A stretch of 47,210 bases of DNA from Candidatus Peregrinibacteria bacterium (GCA_003153355.1 PLYH01000005.1:1-47210), one strand, 5' to 3'. Shown: positions 24,798 through 32,108, counted from the first letter of the stretch. A program made the numbers and translations. The notes: a model not told the origin generated them from the letters alone.

Positions 24798-24826
24798 ATT
24801 TTAGCACAAAACGGCTTACGGGCCAA
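24798..24826 (-). promoter_or_regulatory. Internal promoter before the giant PKD gene
   Basis: On the minus strand TTGGCC (24826-24821), 17 bases, then TAAAAT (24803-24798) preceded by TGC. It overlaps the end of the upstream gene and would start transcription about 30 bases before ATG 24760, allowing the PKD genes to be expressed apart from the hairpin genes. Confidence 0.5.
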
Positions 24827-25877
24827 CTTTACCGCTTGTGGCAAGTCCTGAAGGAGCAGCTGAACCCGGAGTTACCGTGGTTCCTCCTGTTGTACCCAGC
24901 TGATTTTCCAGTTTAACTGTTGTGTTGACGATCGCAAAAGCTCCCATGGCCAACAGTAAGCCGATGGTTGCTCCGATGATGACTTTTTTTGATTTCCCCG
25001 TTGATTCTTCGTTTCCAAATGAGGTCACATAAAGATATCCGGCATAGATGTACATACACCCGGCAATCGTCGTGATGAAGCCTGCAATAAAATTCGTGAT
25101 GTTCACAATGAGTAATTTTATTTTTTCGGCATCGGGGAGCTGAGTTCCCTGGTTCGGAAAAAGAACATCCTTTACTCCGTATTCAGCAACACCCACGAGC
25201 AATAACCCGATCACGGCATAGGTGATCTGGCGTTTGGCTTTTTCCATGGTTTCTTCATTTCCGCCGCTGGTGATGTAACGGAAACCGGCGATAACGATCA
25301 TTAAAATTGCAACCGCACCGGCAAAATATGCCATCATTTCATAAATACCCTTAATTTCCTGCGATCCGGTCTGGGCGGCCTGCTGGAGAGTTGACTGACT
25401 GCTGTAAATTTCGCCCTGTTGGCCGAAAAACACCAGCTGCACGAACTCAGTTGATGAGATAATAAGCACCAATCCGATGATGGCAAACGTGAGGTGCTGC
25501 TTTTGTTTGGTGGCTTCCTCTTCGCTTCCTTTTCCCGCCGTAATCAGGCGGATTCCGGAAATAATAATGGTTATGACCGCAACGGTTCCCATAATATATT
25601 TGATGTAGTCGATAGCATAATAGATGGCGCTGGTGATGGTTTTGGCGCCGGGTTCAATCGAAGAGTTGGCGTTGCCCTGGGTTTCGTAACTCGGGAGGCC
25701 TGAAGGATTGCCGGTGCAACGGATAATATCGCTGACACTCGTCGGGTTCTGCGGACAGGGTGTCGGAGCTTGAGCTTTCACCGCATCCGCAAACGTCAGC
25801 AATGAGCTTGCGATACAAATAAACAGCAAGAGCGGTGCAAGAAATTTTTTCCAGATTTTGATGAGTTGCTTTTTCAT
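24816..25877 (-). CDS. Triple TrbC/VirB2-like hairpin membrane protein (copy 2)
   Basis: The 353-residue protein has a signal peptide (about 1-35), a Cys-containing linker and three membrane hairpins (about 85-150, 177-240, 255-322). Each is helix, loop Y-[IV]-T-S-x-G-N-E-E with a following Lys-rich K-x-K-[KRQ], then helix starting A-x-I-G-L. The loop motif is GSEE at 117-120, GNEE at 206-209 and GNEE at 288-291. Single hairpins of this type occur in VirB2/TrbC pilins of type IV secretion; three in tandem in one chain is unusual. It lies 20 bases after the sister gene at 25898 and 55 bases before the giant PKD gene, so the three probably form one complex. Confidence 0.82.
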   Translation of the reverse strand: MKKQLIKIWKKFLAPLLLFICIASSLLTFADAVKAQAPTPCPQNPTSVSDIIRCTGNPSGLPSYETQGNANSSIEPGAKTITSAIYYAIDYIKYIMGTVAVITIIISGIRLITAGKGSEEEATKQKQHLTFAIIGLVLIISSTEFVQLVFFGQQGEIYSSQSTLQQAAQTGSQEIKGIYEMMAYFAGAVAILMIVIAGFRYITSGGNEETMEKAKRQITYAVIGLLLVGVAEYGVKDVLFPNQGTQLPDAEKIKLLIVNITNFIAGFITTIAGCMYIYAGYLYVTSFGNEESTGKSKKVIIGATIGLLLAMGAFAIVNTTVKLENQLGTTGGTTVTPGSAAPSGLATSGKVGP

Positions 25878-25897
25878 AATTTGATTTTTGTTTTCAT

Positions 25898-26944
25898 CTA
25901 TTGAGTGACTGTCTGGGTTCCGCTTCCTCCCGGCTGGAACTGTCCGGAAATAACCGTACTTACGATTGCGAATGCTCCGTACATGATTAAAATACCGACG
26001 ACAACCGCAAAAATAAGACGTTTTGCTTTCCCCTGCTTTTCTTCGTTTCCCGCTGAAGTGATGTACTGAAATGCGGCGTACAGGAGCATTAATATTGCGA
26101 CAGGAGTCGCGATGGTTACGACAAGATTCGTAAAGCCGGTGATTTCACTGACGCCTTGAGCTGCATTGATACTTGGAGCTGCTCCACCGACGCTTGGATA
26201 TTTACTCAAATCGATTTTATAGAAGACATTGGTTATGGCCGAATTTGCCATGATGATGAAAAGCAAACCAAGGATTCCGTAAAAAAGTGATTTTTTGTCT
26301 TCAGCAAGTTTTTCTTCGTTTCCGTTCGAAGTAATCAAACGTAAACCACTCCGGATCACCATGAACACCGCGATACTTCCGATAATGTACTGGATGAAAG
26401 TGATGATGAATTGCGTACGCTGATTAAAAAGCGTCGCGGAACGGATAATGGCATTTGGATTGTTTAAAAAGCCACCGGGCGTACATGGCATGTTGTTCAA
26501 ATCTTTTCCCGTAGACGGGCAGTACACGCTGAAAATTCTCACGACATCTCCTGAAAATCCAACGACAGCCAAACCGATGATGGCATAAATAATATTTCTT
26601 TTTTGAGTCGTATAGACCTCTTCGTTTCCCTGAGCGATGACCATTCTCACGCCGGAGTAGACCAGAAGTCCGACTGCAACCGCGCCGATGATGTAACGTA
26701 CGTTCAACACCACGGCCACGACCAAATTGTAAAAACGTTGGTCGGCGGTGGTGCCTGTCGTCGTAGGAAGACTGGCGTAAGGATTCGTGGTTCCCGTATC
26801 GCCCAGCGGCAAGAGGTTCGTAGTGCTTGTCGCATTCGGAGTCGGAGCAGGATCCGCATTGACGATCAAAACCGGTCCGGAAACACTCACGAGCACCGTC
26901 ATCATGAGGGCCAGGGCAACCAAAAATTGTTTGAGGGTTTTCAT
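25898..26944 (-). CDS. Triple TrbC/VirB2-like hairpin membrane protein (copy 1)
   Basis: The 348-residue protein has a signal peptide (about 1-30), a Thr/Pro-rich linker (31-68) and three membrane hairpins (about 72-138, 176-242, 268-334) with GNEE at 106-109, 208-211 and 299-302. Each loop continues with a basic K-[KR] and then the second helix. Two Cys (142 and 154) in the external segment between hairpins 1 and 2 may form a disulfide. It is the first gene of the minus-strand envelope cluster, with a strong promoter at 26976-27004. VirB2 pilins polymerise through such helices, so a pore or filament base is a possible role; no VirB4 or VirB6 gene is in the window. Confidence 0.82.
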   Translation of the reverse strand: MKTLKQFLVALALMMTVLVSVSGPVLIVNADPAPTPNATSTTNLLPLGDTGTTNPYASLPTTTGTTADQRFYNLVVAVVLNVRYIIGAVAVGLLVYSGVRMVIAQGNEEVYTTQKRNIIYAIIGLAVVGFSGDVVRIFSVYCPSTGKDLNNMPCTPGGFLNNPNAIIRSATLFNQRTQFIITFIQYIIGSIAVFMVIRSGLRLITSNGNEEKLAEDKKSLFYGILGLLFIIMANSAITNVFYKIDLSKYPSVGGAAPSINAAQGVSEITGFTNLVVTIATPVAILMLLYAAFQYITSAGNEEKQGKAKRLIFAVVVGILIMYGAFAIVSTVISGQFQPGGSGTQTVTQ

Positions 26945-26975
26945 AAGCGCAACCTAGAGCTAAAAATATCTTTTT

Positions 26976-27004
26976 ATTATAGCAGAAAAGGGCGTTTTTT
27001 GCAA
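26976..27004 (-). promoter_or_regulatory. Promoter of the hairpin/PKD envelope cluster
   Basis: On the minus strand TTGCAA (27004-26999), 17 bases, then TATAAT (26981-26976) preceded by TGC. This is among the best promoters in the window; transcription would start near 26969, 25 bases before the ATG at 26944. Confidence 0.8.
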
Positions 27005-27053
27005 AGGACCTTCATGTGTGCATGAGCAATGTGTTTTTTCCGCGAAAATTTTC

Positions 27054-27082
27054 TTGCTATAAACGCAGAAGCGAGGTATATT
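27054..27082 (+). promoter_or_regulatory. Promoter of the secE-nusG operon
   Basis: TTGCTA (27054-27059), 17 bases, TATATT (27077-27082). An overlapping extended -10, TGCTATAAA (27055-27063), is an alternative. Either gives a leader of about 45 to 65 bases before secE. Confidence 0.6.
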
Positions 27083-27133
27083 TCTTTTCGTTTCGGGGGC
27101 TTTTTAACTGCACACTTTTTTCTTTTTGTTCAC

Positions 27134-27508
27134 ATGTCAGAATTAAAACCAGCATCCAAGAAAAATCCGATTATCAACTACTTCCAGGAAAGTTACGAAG
27201 AGCTTAAGAAAGTAACCTGGCCGACCAGAAATCAGGCGATCAGGCTCACGTTCATCGTGATCGGTTTTTGTATCGTTTTCTCTATCCTTGTTGGAGCTTT
27301 GGATCTGGCTTTCAATACAGGCTACGTTTATCTCGTTGATCTTTCAGGAAAAATCGCGCCTGTATCAACTACCACTCCTGTCGCAGGTCAGGTTGCCACC
27401 GGCGAGCCGACTTCAAAAGTTGATCTTTCCAAATTGAAAATTCCAGCAGAAACGACGGTCACAGATTCGAGCACTTCGACTCCAAACGGATCAACCCAAC
27501 AAAAATAA
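27134..27508 (+). CDS. secE: SecE, preprotein translocase subunit, with long external tail
   Basis: I start it at ATG 27134 (MSELKPAS); the open frame extends upstream to 27029 but that part overlaps the promoter and does not look like SecE. Residues 15-65 hold the SecE core: an amphipathic helix Y-F-Q-E-S-Y-E-E-L-K-K-V-T-W-P-T and one membrane helix. SecE is an essential subunit of the SecYEG channel. After the helix comes an unusual tail of about 55 residues rich in Thr, Ser and Pro, predicted to be outside; bacterial SecE proteins normally end soon after the helix. nusG follows 22 bases later, as in most bacteria. Confidence 0.92.
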   Translation: MSELKPASKKNPIINYFQESYEELKKVTWPTRNQAIRLTFIVIGFCIVFSILVGALDLAFNTGYVYLVDLSGKIAPVSTTTPVAGQVATGEPTSKVDLSKLKIPAETTVTDSSTSTPNGSTQQK

Positions 27509-27530
27509 TCTTTCTTAATTTTATTGTTTT

Positions 27531-28076
27531 ATGCCAAAACAAGCACCCGGTACAGGCCGCCATTGGTATGTTGTCCACACCTATTCTGGGTATGAGGATG
27601 CGGTTCGGGAAGCTCTGCTTCAACGTGTAGAATCCCTGGGAATGCAGGATCTGATTTTTGACGTGGTTGTTCCGAAAGAGACACAGATCGTGATTAAAAA
27701 AGGCGAACCGAAAACCGAGAAAAAACGTATTTTCCCCGGCTATGTTTTGGTTGATATGATCGTTACCGATGACTCCTGGTATGTTGTGCGCAACACGCCG
27801 AATGTGACGGGATTCGTCGGAGCAGGAACGACTCCGGTTCCGGTTTCCCCTGAAGAGTTCATGCTCGTCAAAAAACATATGGGCGAATCCGAACCGAAAT
27901 TCAAGATCGATTTTGCTGTCGGCGACCATGTGGTGATTTTGGACGGTCCATTCGTGAATTACGACGGTGTCGTCAACAAAGTTGATGAAGAGAAAGGTAA
28001 AATCAAAGTTCTCATTACGATTTTCGGCCGTGAAACCCCGGTTGAACTCGACTTTACCCAGGTGAAAAAGAAATAG
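27531..28076 (+). CDS. nusG: NusG transcription elongation factor
   Basis: The 181-residue protein has the NGN domain (about 8-115) with W-Y-V-V-H-T-Y-S-G-Y-E, P-G-Y-V-L-V-D-M and N-T-P-N-V-T-G-F-V-G, followed by the KOW domain (about 127-181) with V-G-D-H-V-V-I-L-D-G-P-F. NusG binds RNA polymerase and couples it to the ribosome or Rho. Length and domain order are standard. It follows secE and would normally be followed directly by rplK, but an unrelated membrane-protein gene lies between. Confidence 0.96.
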   Translation: MPKQAPGTGRHWYVVHTYSGYEDAVREALLQRVESLGMQDLIFDVVVPKETQIVIKKGEPKTEKKRIFPGYVLVDMIVTDDSWYVVRNTPNVTGFVGAGTTPVPVSPEEFMLVKKHMGESEPKFKIDFAVGDHVVILDGPFVNYDGVVNKVDEEKGKIKVLITIFGRETPVELDFTQVKKK

Positions 28077-28140
28077 CGGTAAGCAGTTTTATGTTTTGCG
28101 GTGATTTTTTGTTCATTTGTTAGCACTTTTGGTTTAGGGC

Positions 28141-28755
28141 ATGAACAAATTTACTTTATTCACACTTTTTGTCTCAGCGATTATCGTGGTGATCGTGGCA
28201 GAAATTATGGTGAATGAATATTTGCGAACGCCTTACAGCATTGAAGGTGCTGCGAATGTTTTTCAGGCGCAGCAAGCACCGGCGTCTTCACAACAGGCAC
28301 CGGCAACTTCTTCGCAGAATCAGCAGGTTTCGTCCGGTTCTCTTTCAACATCTCTTTTACAAAAAGCGGGATTTCAGGACTATACGCTTCAGGCAGCTTC
28401 TTATAATGGAAAACTTTTCGGGACGATTGCTTTTGCGGATTTAAATTTTATTCCGACGTTTGAATCGCATCTGATGAAAAGCGGCGTTGCAAAAGTCGCA
28501 AGTTTTTATGAGTTTGATCCAAGTTCAGCTCAATCGGCTCAGGAAGTTTACGACCTGATCAAACAAAAAAGTTCGGCCGAAGTCGGCGTTATTTTGAATG
28601 AAACCAACAGCACCGGAGACGGTTCATTCTATGTAAACTATTTTGAATATCCCGAGAAGGTGTTTCTGGTCTTCAAAAAGGGATCAAAGGTGTTTGCTTT
28701 CAACTACGACAAAGCACTTCAGGGTGCCATGACGAGACTCATCGGTCTTTTATAG
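28141..28755 (+). CDS. Unrecognised membrane-anchored protein between nusG and rplK
   Basis: The 204-residue protein has one N-terminal membrane helix (about 5-24), a Gln/Ala/Ser-rich linker (about 43-75) and an external alpha/beta domain (about 76-204) with no motif I know (..QDYTLQAASYNGKLFGTIAF..). It lies 64 bases after nusG and 101 bases before rplK, on the same strand. Such a gene is not part of the usual secE-nusG-rplK-rplA group. A weak extended -10 (TGTTAGCAC, 28118-28126) before it could be its own promoter. Confidence 0.7.
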   Translation: MNKFTLFTLFVSAIIVVIVAEIMVNEYLRTPYSIEGAANVFQAQQAPASSQQAPATSSQNQQVSSGSLSTSLLQKAGFQDYTLQAASYNGKLFGTIAFADLNFIPTFESHLMKSGVAKVASFYEFDPSSAQSAQEVYDLIKQKSSAEVGVILNETNSTGDGSFYVNYFEYPEKVFLVFKKGSKVFAFNYDKALQGAMTRLIGLL

Positions 28756-28856
28756 CTTCCAAAAGGCAAATTCTCTTGCGCTTAAGCTGAAAAATTAGTA
28801 GAGTTGCTTGGCGAAATCTGTTACGCAGCTTCACATTTACATTTTATTTTTAGGTT

Positions 28857-29282
28857 ATGGCAAAAGAACTCCTTACAGTCATCAAACTTCAAATCCCTGC
28901 GGGAAAAGCCAATCCAGCACCTCCAATCGGTCCGGCGCTCGGTCAGCATGGTTTGAATATTCCTGACTTCTGCAACAAATTCAACACTGCGACCAAGCCG
29001 ATGGGCGACACGATCGTTCCTGTGGAAATTTCCGTCTACAAGGACAAGAGTTTCACTTTCATCATGAAGACGCCTCCGGCTTCGATTCTTATTTTGAAGG
29101 CTCTTGGACAGACAAAAGGCTCCGGCGAACCAAACAAGAACAAAATCGGTACTCTCACAAAAGCTCAGCTCCGTGAAATTGCCGAAAAGAAAATGCCTGA
29201 TCTGAACTGTCATGATGTTGAAGCTGCCATGCGTACGATTGCCGGCACTGCACGCAACATGGGTGTTAAAGTTGAAGAATAA
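28857..29282 (+). CDS. rplK: Ribosomal protein L11 (uL11)
   Basis: The 141-residue protein matches L11 along its whole length: [19 protein letters not shown] near the start, the flexible N-terminal domain, and the rRNA-binding C-terminal domain with [11 protein letters not shown]. It is part of the GTPase-associated centre of the 50S subunit. Normal length, no Shine-Dalgarno sequence. rplA follows only after an inserted membrane-protein gene. Confidence 0.97.
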   Translation: MAKELLTVIKLQIPAGKANPAPPIGPALGQHGLNIPDFCNKFNTATKPMGDTIVPVEISVYKDKSFTFIMKTPPASILILKALGQTKGSGEPNKNKIGTLTKAQLREIAEKKMPDLNCHDVEAAMRTIAGTARNMGVKVEE

Positions 29283-29312
29283 TCCGATTATTTTCCTTAC
29301 AACAACAACTCA

Positions 29313-29765
29313 ATGCCAGACCAAAAACCTCACTCAAAAAGTAAAGGCGGAGCCATGCGTGTTATCCGTAACGTCTATCTTTATCTGGTGGCGCTCATTG
29401 GTTTGATAACGTTTATTATCGGTTCGGTCGGTATTATTAACGGGGTGCTTCAACATTATGTCTTCAACGTTGATTCATCGGGTTATTCCCAGCCTGTTTA
29501 TCCCGGCTATCAGGATCAATGTTCACAAACTTATCCCGACAAAAATGATCCTACCGGAAAAAACTTGATTTATCCTACGACTCAGCAAATAGCTGACTGC
29601 AGGGTGGTACAGGCTGAACAGGATAAAAAAATGAATGATTCCAATTTTTTCAGGGATCTTTCTACAGCAATCGCACAAATTGTCATAGGTCTTCCAATCT
29701 GGCTCTTTCACTGGGGTATTATCCAAAAAGATTACAGGAGACGCGAAGACGAACACGAAGCTTAA
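29313..29765 (+). CDS. DUF5671-like membrane protein between rplK and rplA
   Basis: The 150-residue protein has two membrane helices (about 24-46 and 114-136) enclosing an external segment with two Cys (about 70 and 95) and ends in a charged tail (KDYRRREDEHEA). The pattern V-x-L-Y-L-V-A-L-I-G-L-I-T-F ... I-V-I-G-L-P-I-W-L-F-H-W resembles DUF5671, a small membrane family common in candidate-phyla bacteria. The assignment is from memory of the pattern. It sits inside a ribosomal operon and is followed by the L1 site, so its mRNA level may be tied to ribosomal genes. Confidence 0.65.
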   Translation: MPDQKPHSKSKGGAMRVIRNVYLYLVALIGLITFIIGSVGIINGVLQHYVFNVDSSGYSQPVYPGYQDQCSQTYPDKNDPTGKNLIYPTTQQIADCRVVQAEQDKKMNDSNFFRDLSTAIAQIVIGLPIWLFHWGIIQKDYRRREDEHEA

Positions 29766-29781
29766 TTCTATTTTTATCATA

Positions 29782-29811
29782 GTGGGAGGCCCCGAAGGCC
29801 GTTATCACCAC
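29782..29811 (+). promoter_or_regulatory. Probable ribosomal protein L1-binding mRNA element
   Basis: GTGG (29782-29785) pairs with CCAC (29808-29811), and GGCC (29788-29791) with GGCC (29797-29800) around a CCGAA loop; between the stems lie GA on one side and GTTATCA on the other. Two short helices with this asymmetric internal loop mimic the L1 site of 23S rRNA, as in known L1 leaders. It ends 14 bases before the rplA ATG, so bound L1 would block its own translation. Confidence 0.72.
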
Positions 29812-29825
29812 GCAAAACAATTTTT

Positions 29826-30527
29826 ATGTCACACGGCAAAAAATATACGGCAGCTGCAAAGCTGACTGAAGGCAAAACTGCTTATACTCTTGACGAAGCG
29901 GTTGCTCTTTTAAAGAAAACTTCGACGACGAAGTTTGACCCAAGCTGCGAAGTGCATATGCGCCTTGGAGTTGATCCGACGCACGCGGAACAGATGGTCC
30001 GTTCAACGGTTCCACTTCCTCACGGCACAGGCAAAAACGTTCGCGTGATCGCGTTCGTGAATGAAGACAAAGCCAAAGAAGCAAAGACAGCCGGCGCGGA
30101 AAAAGCCGGCATGGAAGATTTGATCGATGAAATCGCCAAAGGTTATATGGATTTTGATGTGGCAGTAGCAAGTCCGGATGCCATGAAAAATCTCGGAAAG
30201 ATTGCCAAGATTCTGGGTACCAAAGGTCTTATGCCAAACCCTAAAGCCGGCACGGTAACAGCTGAAATCGGCAAAACCATCGGTGAAATCAAGAAAGGTA
30301 AAGTTGAATACCGCACCGACAAACAAGGCCAGATTCACCAAATTTTCGGAAAAGCTTCGTTTAGCGAACAAAATCTTAAAGAAAACCTGATCGCGTTTGT
30401 AAAAGCCGTCAGCGACAATAAACCTGCAGGAGTTAAAGGGACTTATATTAAAAATATCAGCGTTGCGAACTCGATGGGCCCGGGCATTACTCTGGACTTG
30501 GCCGATACTATGGCTGCGTTGAAATAA
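29826..30527 (+). CDS. rplA: Ribosomal protein L1 (uL1)
   Basis: The 233-residue protein has the L1 features: M-S-H-G-K-K-Y near the start, F-D-x-S-x-E-V-H-M-R-L-G-V-D-P, L-P-H-G-T-G-K, the signature G-x-K-G-L-M-P-N-P-K-A-G-T-V, and a C-terminal K-G-T-Y-I-K-N-I-S-V-A-N-S-M-G-P-G. It forms the L1 stalk at the ribosomal E site and represses its own mRNA; a matching element lies just upstream. A terminator follows, so rplJ and rplL are not part of this operon. Confidence 0.97.
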   Translation: MSHGKKYTAAAKLTEGKTAYTLDEAVALLKKTSTTKFDPSCEVHMRLGVDPTHAEQMVRSTVPLPHGTGKNVRVIAFVNEDKAKEAKTAGAEKAGMEDLIDEIAKGYMDFDVAVASPDAMKNLGKIAKILGTKGLMPNPKAGTVTAEIGKTIGEIKKGKVEYRTDKQGQIHQIFGKASFSEQNLKENLIAFVKAVSDNKPAGVKGTYIKNISVANSMGPGITLDLADTMAALK

Positions 30528-30544
30528 TTTAGTAAAACAATTTT

Positions 30545-30577
30545 AAAAGAGCCCCAAATAATAAGGGCTCTTTTTTT
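30545..30577. terminator. Bidirectional terminator after rplA
   Basis: AAAAGAGCCC (30545-30554) pairs with GGGCTCTTTT (30565-30574), followed by more T to 30577. It serves rplA on the plus strand and the convergent small gene on the minus strand. Confidence 0.9.
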
Positions 30578-30580
30578 GTA

Positions 30581-30883
30581 TTATTGAACCTGTTGAGAGG
30601 CCGTGATCTCCCCTTCCTGTCCGCATTTGTCATAAACCAGGTTCTGATAGTCATTCTGACCCGGCTGATAAACAATTTCGTAACTTTCTCCGTTCTTACA
30701 GTTTACCAGGATTGTGTTGTCGCCGGCTGTCTGGACCTTTTCAACCGTCGATGATTTCTCAAGTTCCCTGATGTTATTATCCAGACTGCTGTGTCCGCTG
30801 GCTAAATAATAAATGGCAGCCGCCAATGCGATGCCTCCTGCTATAAATAACGGCAGATATTTTTGAAGAACTTTTTTATTCAT
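30581..30883 (-). CDS. Small anchored protein of unknown function
   Basis: I start it at ATG 30883 (MNKKVLQKYL); the longer frame from 30937 would begin before its promoter. The 100-residue protein has one membrane helix (about 9-28) and a short external domain with two Cys (about 61 and 86) that may form a disulfide (..NTILVNCKNGESYEIVYQPG..). I know no family. It converges on rplA and shares its terminator. Confidence 0.65.
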   Translation of the reverse strand: MNKKVLQKYLPLFIAGGIALAAAIYYLASGHSSLDNNIRELEKSSTVEKVQTAGDNTILVNCKNGESYEIVYQPGQNDYQNLVYDKCGQEGEITASQQVQ

Positions 30884-30908
30884 GAATTGAAAGAAGTAAC
30901 TGCAATGA

Positions 30909-30937
30909 ATTTTATCATGAGAGCGCCGAGTCACCAA
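30909..30937 (-). promoter_or_regulatory. Probable promoter of the small anchored protein
   Basis: On the minus strand TTGGTG (30937-30932), 17 bases, then TAAAAT (30914-30909) preceded by TGA as an extended -10. It supports the start at 30883. Confidence 0.5.
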
Positions 30938-30998
30938 TAAAATCGCGTGGAAAATTTATGGATTGTACGCTAAGGTGATGAAGATTTTTTGCAAGCCT

Positions 30999-31439
30999 AT
31001 GAAGGTTCACATCAAACGCATTGATAAGGATTTGCCGCTTCCGGTCTATGAAACGGCTGGGTCGGTGGGTTTTGATATTTTGGCGCGTGAAGATGTCACG
31101 ATCGCTTCCAAATCCATCGGGCTGATTCCAGGAAATATTATCGTAGAGGTTCCTGCAAACTATATGCTGGTAGTAGCTTCACGGAGCTCCACTCCGAAAA
31201 AGAAAGGGCTTCTGACTCCGCACGGCATCGGCATTATTGATCATGATTATTGCGGCCCTACAGATGAGATTAAAATTCAGGTTTACAATTTTTTAGATGA
31301 AGAAGTGGTGATCCAGCGCGGAGAAAAAATTGCCCAGGGAGTTTTTGTTCATATCGATAAATTTGAATGGGAAGAAACGGAAACCATGAACAAACCCAGC
31401 CGGGGGGGATTCGGCAGTACAGGCGGTCACGCGAATTAA
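30999..31439 (+). CDS. dut: dUTP diphosphatase (dUTPase)
   Basis: I start at ATG 30999 (MKVHIKRID), the usual beginning of the family; ATGs at 30963 and 30978 are in frame but add unrelated residues. The 146-residue protein has all five trimeric dUTPase motifs: A-G-S-V-G-F-D-I, S-R-S-S-T, G-I-I-D-H-D-Y-C-G, R-G-E-K-I-A-Q-G and the C-terminal R-G-G-F-G-S-T-G. It hydrolyses dUTP to dUMP, keeping uracil out of DNA and providing the dTMP precursor. A thymidylate-kinase-like gene follows 37 bases later, which fits thymidine nucleotide supply. Confidence 0.92.
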   Translation: MKVHIKRIDKDLPLPVYETAGSVGFDILAREDVTIASKSIGLIPGNIIVEVPANYMLVVASRSSTPKKKGLLTPHGIGIIDHDYCGPTDEIKIQVYNFLDEEVVIQRGEKIAQGVFVHIDKFEWEETETMNKPSRGGFGSTGGHAN

Positions 31440-31476
31440 AGAATAAAATTATTATTCTTGTATAAAATTCTTATAC

Positions 31477-32073
31477 ATGAAAAAGGGCTTATTTATAACC
31501 ATTTACGGCGTAAATAATATTGGAAAATCTACTCATCGAAGAATTCTTTGCGAGCGAATTCAGAGGGAGGGATTCGAAGTGGTAAGTTTGAAGTATCCCA
31601 TTTACGATCTTGAGCCAACAGGCACAAAACTGAATTCCATCGTGAGAGGAGAAGGAGGACAGCATGTTTCAGAAGAAGATCTTCAGACGCTTTTTACCCA
31701 AAACCGTAAAGATTTTGAGTTGCAGCTTAAAAAATATCTTGAAGAGGGCAAAATTGTCGTAGCTGAAGATTACACCGGGACCGGCATTGCCTGGGGCATG
31801 GCGAAAGGGCTTACTTTAGAGTTTATGGAAAACCTCAACAAGGATTTATTAAAGGAGGATTTCTCAATGCTTATGACAGGTCACCGCGATGCAAGAGCCA
31901 GTGAAAAAAAGCATATTCACGAGCAAAACCAAGATCTCCTTATTTCCGTGAGCAAAATTTTTATTCAACTAGCTGAGCGATATAAATGGCATCTTCTGGA
32001 AATTCAGCAAAATATTCCTGACACAGCGGATCTCCTTTGGCGTACCGTTAAAAAATTTCTTGATCAGCAGTGA
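31477..32073 (+). CDS. tmk: Divergent thymidylate kinase-like protein
   Basis: The 198-residue protein has the P-loop G-V-N-N-I-G-K-S-T near its start and the overall thymidylate-kinase layout. In place of the usual D-R-[YH] before the S-G-x-A stretch it reads A-E-D-Y-T-G-T-G-I-A-W-G, more like eukaryotic and viral enzymes in this loop but with the catalytic Arg missing. It likely phosphorylates dTMP, but a changed substrate is possible. It follows dut. A TATAAAAT at 31461-31468 lies 8 bases before the ATG, so a leaderless mRNA is possible. Confidence 0.75.
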   Translation: MKKGLFITIYGVNNIGKSTHRRILCERIQREGFEVVSLKYPIYDLEPTGTKLNSIVRGEGGQHVSEEDLQTLFTQNRKDFELQLKKYLEEGKIVVAEDYTGTGIAWGMAKGLTLEFMENLNKDLLKEDFSMLMTGHRDARASEKKHIHEQNQDLLISVSKIFIQLAERYKWHLLEIQQNIPDTADLLWRTVKKFLDQQ

Positions 32074-32079
32074 GTTTTC

Positions 32080-32108
32080 TTGAAATTCGTTGAAGGTAAT
32101 GCTAGCAT
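32080..32108 (+). promoter_or_regulatory. Promoter of folD-purF
   Basis: TTGAAA (32080-32085), 17 bases, TAGCAT (32103-32108) preceded by TGC as an extended -10. Transcription would begin near 32115, about 42 bases before folD. Confidence 0.6.

Noticed and set aside
15798-26944. A complete type IV secretion system
   Set aside because: Only VirB2-like hairpins are seen; no VirB4, VirB6, VirB8-10 or VirD4 ATPase is in the window.
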